Assembly: GCF_026914265.1 (NCBI RefSeq)
Contig: NC_069135.1
Span: 24,160,167 to 24,224,166, forward strand
Length of the DNA: 64,000 bases
From: Mya arenaria
Lineage: Eukaryota; Mollusca; Bivalvia; Myida; Myidae
Reading direction: 5' to 3'
The notes beneath the pieces are model-generated. The model saw only the letters and a program-made list of their open reading frames with translations, did no database searches and was not told the DNA's origin. Position 1 is the stretch's first letter, and each line of letters opens with the position of its first letter. A program made the position numbers and the translations under genes. Below, one piece after another: positions 39,734-50,759 of this stretch.

Positions 39734-40455
39734 ATGGTAAAAAGGTGTTGTCATGGCACTTGTAATTCGGATACAAGGTAGCCAGGCCGACTAAAGATGG
39801 CTTCCAATTCGTTCCGTATTCGAAACCAGCGAGTTATTTAGAAAAATTCAAGTGCTGTATCAGACTCTGTGGAAGACCTCATCAACAGCTGAACTTGGAA
39901 TTTTTGAAAGATCGTTCAAAGGCGAAACATCTATACGTCTGTACAAAAGTATTTTTTGAACAAAACTACTTATTTCAATCCTCTCAAAATTTATTTAATA
40001 CTGAAATTGTCCGTGCATGACCTAAATAAGTGTTACTATTTTTAAACTATAAACATCGTACATTTATGCTTTGGCTTGTGTTGTCAAATCGGCATTAATG
40101 GCCATTTAATATCAGGTTCAACATGGACACGATTGATTTCATTCAAGATAAAGGTATTTTTGTTGATACCGTTATGTAGTTTTTTATAAACTGCTTTGCT
40201 CTCAAAGTAAATCAGGAAATATCGTACAACTAAATTTTTGTCCGAACCATCGCATGCTTCCGAATCTCATCTACTCGTATGGTTCCTATGTAAACAATGG
40301 CTTTTGTAGCTGTCATTCCGACACATTTCATAGATTTCTTATTTTCATATCAGCACTTTGTCGACGGGAAATCCAACCAAGAAAACCCTGACCGTCAAGC
40401 AGCTACTGTATTTGACCAGCTCACACCAGCTAGGCCTCCTCCAAAACTCAGATAA
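39734..40455 (+). pseudogene. THAP-domain reading frame, two exons, broken
   Basis: ATG at 39734 starts MVKRCCHGTCNSDTR, the C2 half of a THAP zinc finger, but TAG follows at 39779. One base out of frame it continues RPTKDGFQFVPYSKP, a KLCGRPH-like RLCGRPHQQLN and AKHLYVCTK. A phase-0 intron (GT at 39949, AG at 40352-40353) joins HFVDGKSNQENPD, completing the CTKHF zinc-ligand end, then stops at 40453-40455. One stop and one base loss break an otherwise complete THAP domain. THAP domains bind specific DNA with C2CH zinc coordination; no transposase follows. Confidence 0.8.
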
Positions 40456-41734
40456 ATATTTGAGCCACCAAAACAAAACGAGAACAGATCGGTCTGAATC
40501 GTTAAGGTATTATTTTCTGTATAAAACAATTTATTTCACTGTACATTTAAATCAATCATTATGTTCATTAGAACTTGATTCTGCCAAACATGTGCTGTAA
40601 AGAATAAAGAACAAGTCAAACATTTACATATTTTCATTGTTATTCTTATATTTTGGGCCATTTACGTAAATCTACAATATTTAATGATAGTTCATCCAAT
40701 GTTCAGAGTCCGGATCACATGCACACTCGATTAACAGTGTTCTTAAAGTTGTACTCTCACAGAATTCTAGTTTGACACTTTTTGTCTCAGAATCGGCTTA
40801 TTTTGGCATTCTTTAAATTAAGACCTAATATATAAATCACAAAGCAAACTTCTCCGAGCCAAAATATGATAAATGCAATCGAATCCTGTGTAAGTTGTCA
40901 AAGTGATCAATCTGTGAAAGTGCAGCTTTAACAGTAAAAAATAACTTCTGCTAATGCTATATATTTTAAAATATATTTGCCATTGCAATAAAGAGATATT
41001 CACCTACAATATCATACATAAACACCAAAGAAATATCAAAGTTTAAGTAATGTTTGCAAAACAACAATGTATTTAATAAATCTGATATTAAATATGCAAC
41101 AACTGGTGTTATACTCCAGAACTGAAGCTAACATCATAGAGGTACATCCTTTTAAGAATCCATCAAAACAACATGCTGAACAACTTCAAGAACTCTCTTC
41201 AAAAGACCACACTTTCCTGAAATAAATAAAAGATGCCAATATTAAAATAAATCAGTTACATGTATTGTTAAATATTTTAATACTAGCTGTAAATGCAACT
41301 GCCTTTGATGTTTGCTTTCTACATGTATATCATAATGAAATATTGACAAGATAATAGCTAATGTTTTGTGGTTGTTGTTTTTCTCTGGACAAATAGTCCA
41401 TTACTTTTGTACAGCAAAGTAAAACTAAATGTTATAAAAAGCTTTAAAATAGGTCCTACCGATTATTTGTAAAACTTGTCATCACTGGTTTTCTCTTGCG
41501 GTTGACATTGCTTGGACTGGCAAATATCATGTGTGTGTGTGGGGGGGGGGCGGTTTTCAGTCTTATGCTAGGTCCCCTGTGGCGGTAGGCTTGTTGAAGA
41601 CAATAATAAGGGGACTTCCTTATCTCCATCAATCAGAATACTTTAATGGTGTCAACGGTAAATAGCAGGAGACCCTCCACCAGCCTTAACCGGTAAATGG
41701 GGGGGAGGGTAGTGTGTGTGGGTTAGAACCAGCT

Positions 41735-41807
41735 GCCCGGTCAGCTTAGTTGGTTAGAGTGCCGGGCTAGTGTTCTGGTGGTTGTGAGTTCGAGCCCCAC
41801 ACCGGGG
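41735..41807 (+). tRNA. tRNA-Thr(AGT)-like sequence, probably pseudogene or SINE head
   Basis: 73 bases fold as a cloverleaf. The acceptor GCCCGGT/ACCGGGG has a G-G mismatch at position 1-72. The D arm is GCTTAGTTGGTTAGAGT, the anticodon stem CCGGG/TCTGG has loop CTAGTGT (anticodon AGT), and the T arm GTGAG-TTCGAGC-CCCAC has one A-C mismatch. A and B boxes are intact. Two mismatches and its position inside a transposon-like segment argue for a tRNA-derived repeat or pseudogene rather than a working gene. Confidence 0.55.
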
Positions 41808-42554
41808 GCACTTTTCCTCCCAGGTCTACTTTTACAGCCAGAGTGTGTGAACATGTTCCACAATTTCTGTAAGAACAAAAATCAAAGCATGTGAATGTTT
41901 GAGCAATGCAAAAGTTACAGATTGGTATCACCCACGATTGTCACTTGTCAACTATTACATTATTATTCATAAGGGAGAGTGTTCAATCGCTTAGAACTGA
42001 AACTTTTATGCATAACCCCAATAAACCATTTCTGCTCATACTATAGAATACAAGGTTAAACTGTATAGCTGGCATGTAACTGTTATTTAATGTCACTTCC
42101 GGGTTCCCCATTCGGGCAATTTATGATTTACTCATATTGTGCGATGATTTAATCTTTGTTTCAACAATACTGTAAGAAGGACCGGTGTTATTAAAAGTTA
42201 AACTTACCCTTGTTTGCATTTACAGTATGCGTCACACACACGCTTTTCCTTTGTATCGATGTCAATATTGACAACATGGCGGCTATAGATCCGATTTTCT
42301 CTGACTTGGATAGATTTCACCCCGTAAATGTTAGATATCGTCATTTTCTAAAGATATATCGAGCCTTCCGATGTAGCAGCCAGTTACAAATTCCTTTGAC
42401 TTCTATTTTTTTCGCATTGTAATGTCACATTTATGATAATTTGTCAGGAATATCGGAAAGCGAAACGACGCGAGACGCCATTACTTCCTCGTTTGTTTGA
42501 CGGACATAGACAGAGTTCGCTCCCTTGATATCAGGGGGCGTGGCTTAGAAGCCG

Positions 42555-42572
42555 CTGTCGTAAGGTCAATTG
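42555..42572 (-). repeat. Right 18-bp terminal inverted repeat
   Basis: CTGTCGTAAGGTCAATTG, the exact reverse complement of 39580-39597. Confidence 0.85.
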
Positions 42573-42669
42573 GTTCTTCATATGAAAGATACTTTTTATA
42601 TACATGTCAAATGTTTTCTACGTATAGCTGTATGAAGTGCTTTTTGTATATGTTTGAATAAAAAAAACA

Positions 42670-42712
42670 AAATACAAAAAAAATAATAATAATAATAATA
42701 ATAATTTCCTGT
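42670..42712. repeat. A-rich tract and (AAT)n microsatellite
   Basis: A-rich run followed by about seven AAT trinucleotides. Confidence 0.9.
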
Positions 42713-44330
42713 TTTATCTTTCTGATGTCCAACCTATGCCAAGAAATTTAGAAATGCCGCATATAAATATTGTATACAAAATCTGTCACCAGTTACTCAC
42801 CATTTAATACGCAATTTTTAACGAGTTTAGGAAGTGTGTAAGTAAGCAAGCTTTAGGTTAGATTTAAATTACATTTATAACGTCATTCCCTGTTTAAATA
42901 TAGTAAGTTTAGAATGTTTTAAAAAAATATGAAAAATCAAGAATAAATATAATGTTGACCTATGAATAAAATGGGAAATAAACTACTTCATAAAAATATC
43001 ACAAAAACTAAATGAAAAATAAGCATTACTTGCAGGAATATTAGCAATTAAGCAATTATTTGTTCAAATTATTTTGTTTACAAACTGCTGTTTGATATGT
43101 TTCCCGACAATTATAAATCGAGCAATGTCATACTTCACATGTGTGAAATAAACGTGATGGTATAATAAAGCGGGAACAAGGTATAGTATGTTTCTTAACA
43201 TAATGAATATTTCGAAAATGCTCATATATCATATATTTAACATTATTGTAAAGTATAGAGTAAGTTTGAATTTAGTCAGACCTAAGTTGACAATTAAATC
43301 GGTTCCAGTAAATGTTTGAGCGAGTCCCTTAAGTAGTTACGTAACTATTATGTATCCTTTGCTAAATATGTTTTACTAATTTTAATCAGTATGTATTTAC
43401 TTATTTTCAAACAATAAAAGTAATTTACAAAATAGAAATGAATTTCGCCAAACTACTACCGATTTCGTTTTCGCGGATCGTTTGTATTTGTTTGGCCCTC
43501 TAATGACGTAACCTTTAAACAGGATATATTAGGACTCCGGGAATGTCCTTGTACTTTCCATTGTATTCATAAGGACTGAGTAGAATGAAAATGGCTTTTG
43601 CTTAGAATATGTATTGAATTATTTTTTCATTAATTAAAAACTCATTGACCTGTAAGTGTATCGTTAAAAGGCGTGTTAAAACTCTTAAACGTGTTAAATT
43701 TATAAATTGTGTTTCCTTCCTGGTTTGTCCTTATCAATCGCTGCGCATATTGCTATCTAGTTTCGATTTGGCTAGACTGGCTATGAATTCAACTTCAATT
43801 TCAGTAAGTGTTCTTGTTTAGTTCTTGTTATTAATAAGTTATCTTTTTAAAAACATGTACACTTTTTATAATGACTATAAGTATAGCACGTTAATAATGT
43901 ACATATCTAATTATCATAATTAGATTGCTTAGAAAAAACATGAAAACAATTATGTAGTATTAGAAAATTTTACTACAGCGTATATTTTAATAATATAATG
44001 AAATTTATGGCATATGAAAGTATGTGATATATTAATATAGTATGATACCTCTTTTATATGGCAAAAAAACTCATTTTTATGACAAGGAATTTGTAGAGCT
44101 GCGCTTACGGAATTTTATATATGCACACTCCGTATGAATTTAACGAGGATAATAACATGAATGCATCAAAAAAGGTTAAACATAAATAATGGGAACCTGG
44201 TTACACTTGATCAAGAGCGCAATGCTTTGCCGCTATTGTGCTAGCTGCCTACATGAACGATCAGCCACTGGGCAATATGACACTGAGATAGTTACAGGAC
44301 GATGTTACAATGTCAACTGGTTGATCACTA
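42713..44330. other. Intergenic, no gene seen
   Basis: AT-rich. About 42990-43200 shares scattered landmarks with the 11459/12793 repeat (CTTGCAGGAATATTAGCAATTAAG-like order) and may be an old third copy. The frame at 44189-44419 is Cys-rich at its start but lies against a minus-strand LINE end and has no domain I can name. Confidence 0.4.
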
Positions 44331-44334
44331 TAGG

Positions 44335-45560
44335 TCCACTATATACTTATCTATCTAAACGCCCACCTTTTCTTAACATCATATATCATTATCTTAGTCT
44401 CTTCCTCATTGACCGCTAAATTAAAAAAAAAAACTACGAGAAGCTATTAAATCGTTTAATAATTATTGTAAGCCCTCCCAATTCTCTGCCAAATAACTGA
44501 ATAGTCTGCAAACAGCTGAAATGAATAAAACAATACTGAGATTTGATCAATATTCGGATATGCATTTAGACCTTGACGTAAATGAAGATCAATATCATTG
44601 CGTAAAATAGAAAAGCTAACCCGGGGACTGAGGTTATTTCCCCTTGAAACAAGCATATGATACTGGCAAAAACCTCTGACAACAAACAAAAGTGGTTTAT
44701 TCACATTTCCACCTCTCTAAACATTGACCTCAACATGAATAAAACTTCCCCTCAATACCAAGTTTGATTAAATTACACCAGAGGCGCACCCTATCTGTGC
44801 AATCATATGCCTTGCGATAGTATACAAAACAGCAACACATTCTTTCTTCATTCTTAATTCAATTTGCCTTCGAATCATGATTAAGTTGAGAACAAATACA
44901 AGATCAACCATATTGTAATAACCATTAAAACCATAATGAGAATATGTTGCTTTTTAGCCCACATTTTAAGCTGGTTATAAAGTATAACTGTAAATAATCT
45001 AACAAAAATGTACATGTATCTCCCTTTTCATGGATAGGAATTATGGACCCTGGTGTTAATAATCTTGGAAATGGTTTTGTATGTATTACACAATTGAAAA
45101 ATAATCCTAGTGTTATTGCAGCCACATATTTTAAAATCATTTATAATTTCCTGGTCACTTATAGGCTTGTCTAAACCCTCAAAGTTTAACGTATTGCCGA
45201 TTCAATTACTTTTATCGAGAAATTCCACATATATTTCCTGCTTCCTGATCGGCTTGAACATCTATATTTGACATAAGGTTATTGAAGTTGTCCTTACACT
45301 CTCTATTTGATATATTGTCCCCGAATGTGCCACTTGTCTTACTGTTGAATGCCTTCCAACATTCGCTATGTCTCTTTTTCGCATGTCATTCATTTCTTGC
45401 ATCGTTCCTTTTTATTTATTTTTTATTATCAATATATTTTCGCCTCCATTCTTGGCCATACCATTCCTTTTTATTTGGCCTGATCAACATGAGAGGTGCT
45501 TATCAATGTTTAATGAATATTTAATCGAAACAAAGAATTTAAACCATCTACAAGTAAAAA
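44335..45560 (-). mobile_element. LINE reverse-transcriptase fragment (minus strand)
   Basis: Minus-strand reading from 45560 downwards gives KTSGTFGDNISNRECKDNFN (pre-RT linker), then FPRLLTPGSIIPIHEKGD (RT block 1, usual form W-x-x-G-x-I-x-P-I-x-K-K-G-D), then GNNLSPRVSFSILRNDIDLH (usual Q-G-x-x-L-S-P-x-L-F-x-x-x-x-N-D), then ISVLFYSFQLFADYSVIWQ, where the catalytic YADD is disrupted, then LAVNEEETKIMIYD. Multiple stops and frameshifts show it is dead. Confidence 0.8.
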
Positions 45561-45789
45561 AAAGCATTCGCGCTTCGTATTTGATTGTCATATATTAAAT
45601 TTATCATGTGACAATTATCGCATAGAATCAGTGTAATTAAATCATTCAGATAATTAGTAAGTGTTTGGCCTTAGATTAGTTTCCACAACATAAAGTAAAA
45701 CGGCAAACATAGATTGCATTAAACGATACGATACGTTTATAGCTTTAAACATTATACAATGTAAACATAAAACATATAGTAAAAGGAAA

Positions 45790-45791
<2 letters not shown>

Positions 45792-45844
<53 letters not shown>
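45792..45844. repeat. (CA)n microsatellite
   Basis: About 26 uninterrupted CA dinucleotides. The minus-strand Cys/Val repeat open frame over it is an artefact. Confidence 0.98.
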
Positions 45845-45846
<2 letters not shown>

Positions 45847-48207
45847 TCTGGAGCAAAAGTACATAGGTGATTATTTTTTATAACATCTTATAGTTGTTAG
45901 AGTGTTATAACAATAATGAATATGTAAGAACATGTATAATAAGTGAAACTTTTTTATAAGTACACCTCGGCCTCTCTTATCGGGTAAGCAAAGTAGATAT
46001 ATTTGCTAAATTCGATAGTGTCTTGTTCAAAATTAAAGCGATGGTGTTCAAACTAATTCGATGTTTGCGGTAGAAATATTAAAAACAATATTTTAAAAAA
46101 AGTTCAGCTTAATTACCTGTTCAGACAAACAAGTGTATTTCGGACTTAACCTGATTTATTAGACATTTATTGATGTCGCAATTGCTAGTCTTTAAGGGGA
46201 AAGCTTTGAATCGTGCAAGAGCAAATCGACATTTAAGTTCATAGATAGCTATCAATTCTCTTTGTTAGAAGAATGCTTAAAAACATGTGTTCTTAATCTA
46301 TATGAATTATTGATATCTGCACAGATTTGACAGCATTTATCAAGTATTCATATTTTTTTCGTAACTTCCCGTGCTGCGTTTATCATCGAGAGATACCAGA
46401 CCCCTGTATTAGAATATATATATATAGCATGTCCATGATGAAGAACATTGCCAGAAGAATACTAGGATAACCCTGTTTATCACAAGAATTGTCGAAAAGG
46501 GATATAACTAGGATCGATATCTTATGCACGTCTTTTTTCAGTTAAACATCTCTTAAAAGCATTTCCAAACTGAATTCTTACATTTTCATTTAATTATTTG
46601 AACCATTAATGCTAATGGTTAATTAGGTCAAAACATGTTTAAAATGTATGGTTTGCTACTTTCGGTAACAACTTGCGAAGTAGTTTATTGTAAAATAAAC
46701 ATTGAATGAGATATTGATTTCCAATTTTGAAAACCGAATTGATTTTGTTTGAGCTTCTCATTTTCAAAATATCAATTTTGAAATCTATTAAGAAGAATAT
46801 GTAAGTATATTGTGACTTGGATTTGGTTTATGCAACTCTCCTATAATGTTAAGTGCCGTTTACATAACACTTCTTAAAGGGACACAATAAAGATTGATAT
46901 AAAATATTCTTTGCGATATTTTGGCGCTTTTGTTGCTGGTGAATTCGTGGAGCTATTAATTAAAAATAAAGACTAATATTTTTTATTTATTTATAATTCA
47001 TTTGTTGTTGTGTTTTGTCTTTCGATCATGTAAGTCAAATGAGTTAGACATTATAATACAATAAATAAAAAAAATAAAAAAAAACATTTGCATCAAACTG
47101 TTTTGTGCCCCGTTAAAATTTCGTGCATTTATGCCTGTCCTCCAAGATTGAGGACAATCATGATCAAGAAAAATACGATCAAGTGTTTTATGTAATGAAA
47201 TTGTAATATATTGATAATTTTAAACATTCCAATTCTAACTGTTTAATGGCTGGGCTATACTTGCAATTTTGAGACAATAACGCATTTCTTATGCCTGTTT
47301 CACTTATTATATGGCAAGTAAACCGTCATTAATTGGATTATCGCTTTGGTTTGTATTGTTCGTTCCTCATTGATATTGATTTTGTTGCAAATATGCCAGA
47401 CAAATCTTTGAATTGATAATATAAATCATACACTGTTAAAGAATCCAAATGGAATTCTGTTTTGCGAGATGTTTTCTCACTAGTAATTGATTAATAAAAT
47501 ATCTTGGGGTTGTAGAGGCTAGGTTATTTATTCTGATCCCTGTCTGTGGTAATGCTTTATTTAAGTTGTCTTAAATAAAGTCCTTGAACAAATTAAATGA
47601 ATTCTATTATTTCCTATCTTATATCTATTATATTTTTATTGCAATGACGTTTGTGTCGATATCATAACAGTACTTATTAAACCACTGTTTATTTTTGTAC
47701 CAATATTCAGTATTTGTAGAAATTTCAACTGCGTAGCCAAATGTAGGTTCAGCTGTAATAAACAAACGATTAGTAAATAATTATTCAATATTTTAAATTG
47801 ACTCATGTGGATAACTATTATAACTCGTTTGAGGCCTAACCTTGTGACATCAACATGATTTAAATTTGATGTTTTTGACTTTTGTCCCTGCACTTTTCAT
47901 CGTTGTGCAAGTTGGTTTTTATGGAATATACATGAAATATATACTTCAATACTGAAAAAGAATAGAAATAAAAATCATATTTTACGAGGCTTTTCTAGAT
48001 TATTTAACATCCGAGCTGAGCAAAATAAAGAAACATCATATTAAAACATCAAAGACACCAATTAACATTGATTTAATTAAATAATAATAATAATAATAGT
48101 AATTAGAATAGTATGATCTATGAGAGACAGATCCAGTGCTTAAATATAAAACCGAATGTAGTGTTGTGGCTCTAAAGCCATTGTTTACAAAAATATAATA
48201 GGGTTAT

Positions 48208-48349
48208 TAGTACTGCGTTTTGAGTTTGTATTCGACTCGAGTGGATTTTTGCAGATTCGGATTTCACGAAGCGCAAGCCGAGTGAAATCAAAATCTGCAT
48301 AAATTCACAATAGTCAAATACGACATGCCGGATCAAAACGCAGTACTAT
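48208..48349. mobile_element. 142-bp foldback/MITE-like element
   Basis: Terminal inverted repeats TAGTACTGCGTTTTGA / TCAAAACGCAGTACTA enclose an inner pair (TGCAGATTCGGATTTCA with TGAAATCAAAATCTGCA). No open frame. The flanks suggest a possible TA-type target but no certain duplication. Confidence 0.85.
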
Positions 48350-49194
48350 ATATTTTGGTATTTTAATGGTACGAAATAAGAAGATTTTTATAGGTTATTA
48401 AACAAAAATCAATCTGAAGACGAAAACTAGCTTATTATGTTTACAATCTTATGTTAAACATTTATAGTTAAGATTAGGAGGAAGTCATCACGATTTGTTA
48501 TATACACGTTGCTTGTATCGATTAATTACCCTGACACAACTCATGCCTTTCTTGTATGTTATGTATTTTGAACCGGTGGCCTTAATTACTCAATAAAATG
48601 TTGACTTAACCTGACCTGACTTTTAGCGTAACATGGGCTTGTTTACTTGATAAACACTCTTCTTTCCGTAAATCTTAAATAACAAAGCGAAAGTAACTGA
48701 ACCCTGAAGAAGTTTAACAAAATTACTTAGTAGGTACACGGTAATTTGATAAACTTATTTTACCGCTTTACAGCCACGTATGATCGAACATATTATATGC
48801 TTGTCAACAATTAAACAATGACAATGAAATAACGTTATCAAATGGCATGTCACCAACTGATATTGTTAGCGAAAATGAAATTTGATTAAATATGTTCATA
48901 ACGCAAGCATCGAGAGAAAGTATTATAAAGGTAAGGTCTTATGTTTACTTTTAATTTTCATGTCTCAATTGTTAAAAGATTATAACTTTTTCCAATCAAA
49001 CAACAAAAATATGATATTGTTAACGTAAAAATAATTGGAATTTATATTCATTATAAAAGGGGCCTTTGTTTTGGGAGTGTTATATAGGTAAGCCATGGTG
49101 TTGATTTCTTTTTATTTATTTTAATTTCTTAATTATTATAGGTTTCTTATTAATCCTGATACAACGAAACTAACAAGACAGTGATGGTCTAGTA

Positions 49195-50560
49195 TGTTTA
49201 CTACCAGCTCAGTACAGTATTTATGGTTAAATTTTAAAGAAATATTTCTATTAGTTATAAACTCAGTCTACCCTGCCAAAGAAGTTTATCTTAAACAGAG
49301 AAGTGACCCATGGTTAGACTCACACATTTTATAGCTTATTTAGAAAAGGGATTTTTTATCTATTTAAGTTATAAAAAGCTTCATAAAATTAACTGCTACA
49401 AAATGTATAATTTTTACCAAAATTAAGTCCAAAGAGAGAAGCCAAGTCGGATATTTTTAGAAGATAAGATGAAAGGCAATAAACTAAACCCTTAGAAACT
49501 TTGCTCTCAAATTAAAAACCTTGGATACAGCAATGAAAGCAAATCTAGTCCTAACGTTGTTTTAAAAATTGACGATGAAAGTTGTTTTGATAATGTCAAA
49601 ATTGTAGATCATTTCAATATTGTTTTTACCAGAGTAGCCTCTGTACCCGTTGATAAACTACCTTCACCATTTAAGAATTTTCATTTTTAAGAATATTTAC
49701 AAGCAGAAAAACTCTGATTCTGCCAAATTCAAACTGCGCACAGTTAGAGAAGATTTTGTTTTCATATTACTCAGCAACCTTAAATGTAACTAAAGCACAG
49801 GTATTGATAATATTCCAGCTATATTTTTAAAAGATGCTGCACCTTTTATAAATATCCTGCACCTTTTATAAAGATCTATATTACATTCTTAATCAACAGT
49901 TCAAATACAAGTAATGATGTACCTAGAGATCTTAAGGAAGCTAAAATTAAACCTTTGCTCAAGTAAAATGACCGATCAGATGTATCTTACTATTAACCTG
50001 TTAGCATTTTATATATTGTTTCAAAGATACTTTAAATAGCAGTATATGACCAACTAGAGTCATTTCCGTTTTCTAAATTATATTTTGTATACATTTCAAA
50101 GTGGATTTAGAGGAAACTACTCCACTGATACCTTCCTAATACGGTTGAGTGATTATATCAAAACACAAAGCTCAAAAGGCATACAGGCATGATCATGCTA
50201 GACCTCCAAAAGACATTCGAACATTTAGTAATGACGTTTTGTGTGACAAATTGAAAGCTATGGGTGTGGAATTAGTGGAGTGGTTTAAATTTTACTTATA
50301 CGAAAGGCGACAATGTATCAATGTCAACAATACCGCATCCATGTTCATGAATATTCCTTGTGGTGTACCCCAGGGTAGTATTTTTGGGGCATTTATGTTT
50401 TTTATGCTATATCAATGACATGAGGATTAGCATTTATGAAACATGTAAATATATTTCATATGCAGATGGCAAATGGACAAACAACCTTCTGATTAATAAA
50501 TGTTCTGTTCTGCTTTTGTTTATCCATTATACGAAAAGGAGTGTCATGGGAATGACTTAA
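49195..50560 (+). mobile_element. CR1/L2-type LINE reverse-transcriptase fragment
   Basis: Across frames the translation follows one element: LKQRSDPWLDSHIL-like post-endonuclease sequence (about 49290), a linker with NLGYSNESKSSPNVVLKIDD, then TGIDNIPAIFLKDAAPF (RT start, 49799), a degraded Y-x-P-V-S-I-L block, MIMLDLQK near 50190, LCDKLKAMGVELVEWFKFYL, INVNNTAS and CGVPQGSIFGAFMF, then ISYADGKW where YADD has lost its second Asp. Stops and frameshifts are frequent. It ends about 120 bases upstream of the small gene at 50683. Confidence 0.85.
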
Positions 50561-50682
50561 ATGAATATACTTGTAGGTTTTTTTTGTTTTCCTATGTTAA
50601 ATAATGTTCCATGTGTTTATCTTTTAAAGGAAACATTTTGAGTGTTCCTGACACCAGAGAACTGTACACTCCAACATTTACC

Positions 50683-50759
50683 ATGGCAGACAGTCCAAAT
50701 AAATCCTCATTGAACAAACTTTATAACTCCCAAGTGACTCATGCTGACCATGTTAAAAG
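50683..50759 (+). CDS. Small gene, coding exon 1
   Basis: Starts at ATG (MADSPNKSSLNKLYNSQ) and ends in phase 2 before GTAAGA. It codes for the N-terminal 25 residues plus two bases of Arg26. Confidence 0.7.

Larger units (their letters stand above)
39580..42572. mobile_element. 2,993-bp inverted-repeat element with THAP domain (P-like DNA transposon, decayed)
   Basis: Perfect 18-bp inverted termini CAATTGACCTTACGACAG are seen at 39580-39597 and, reversed, at 42555-42572. A subterminal GTCCGTCAAAC is also present near both ends in inverted orientation. Inside lie two exons encoding a THAP domain (39734-39948 and 40354-40455). THAP DNA-binding domains occur in P-element-type transposases and in host proteins derived from them. 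No RNase-H-like transposase core was seen, and no clear 8-bp target-site duplication is visible, so this is probably a deleted or host-derived copy. Confidence 0.65.
45561..49190. other. Intergenic; microsatellite and foldback element only
   Basis: AT-rich. It contains the (CA)n tract at 45792 and the inverted-repeat element at 48208. No coding region supported. Confidence 0.5.

Noticed and set aside
44189..44419. Cys-rich plus-strand frame as a small secreted protein
   Set aside because: Overlaps the minus-strand LINE end; no signal peptide, no recognisable domain, no splice support.
45654..45842. Minus-strand Cys-Val repeat protein
   Set aside because: Translation of a (CA)n microsatellite.
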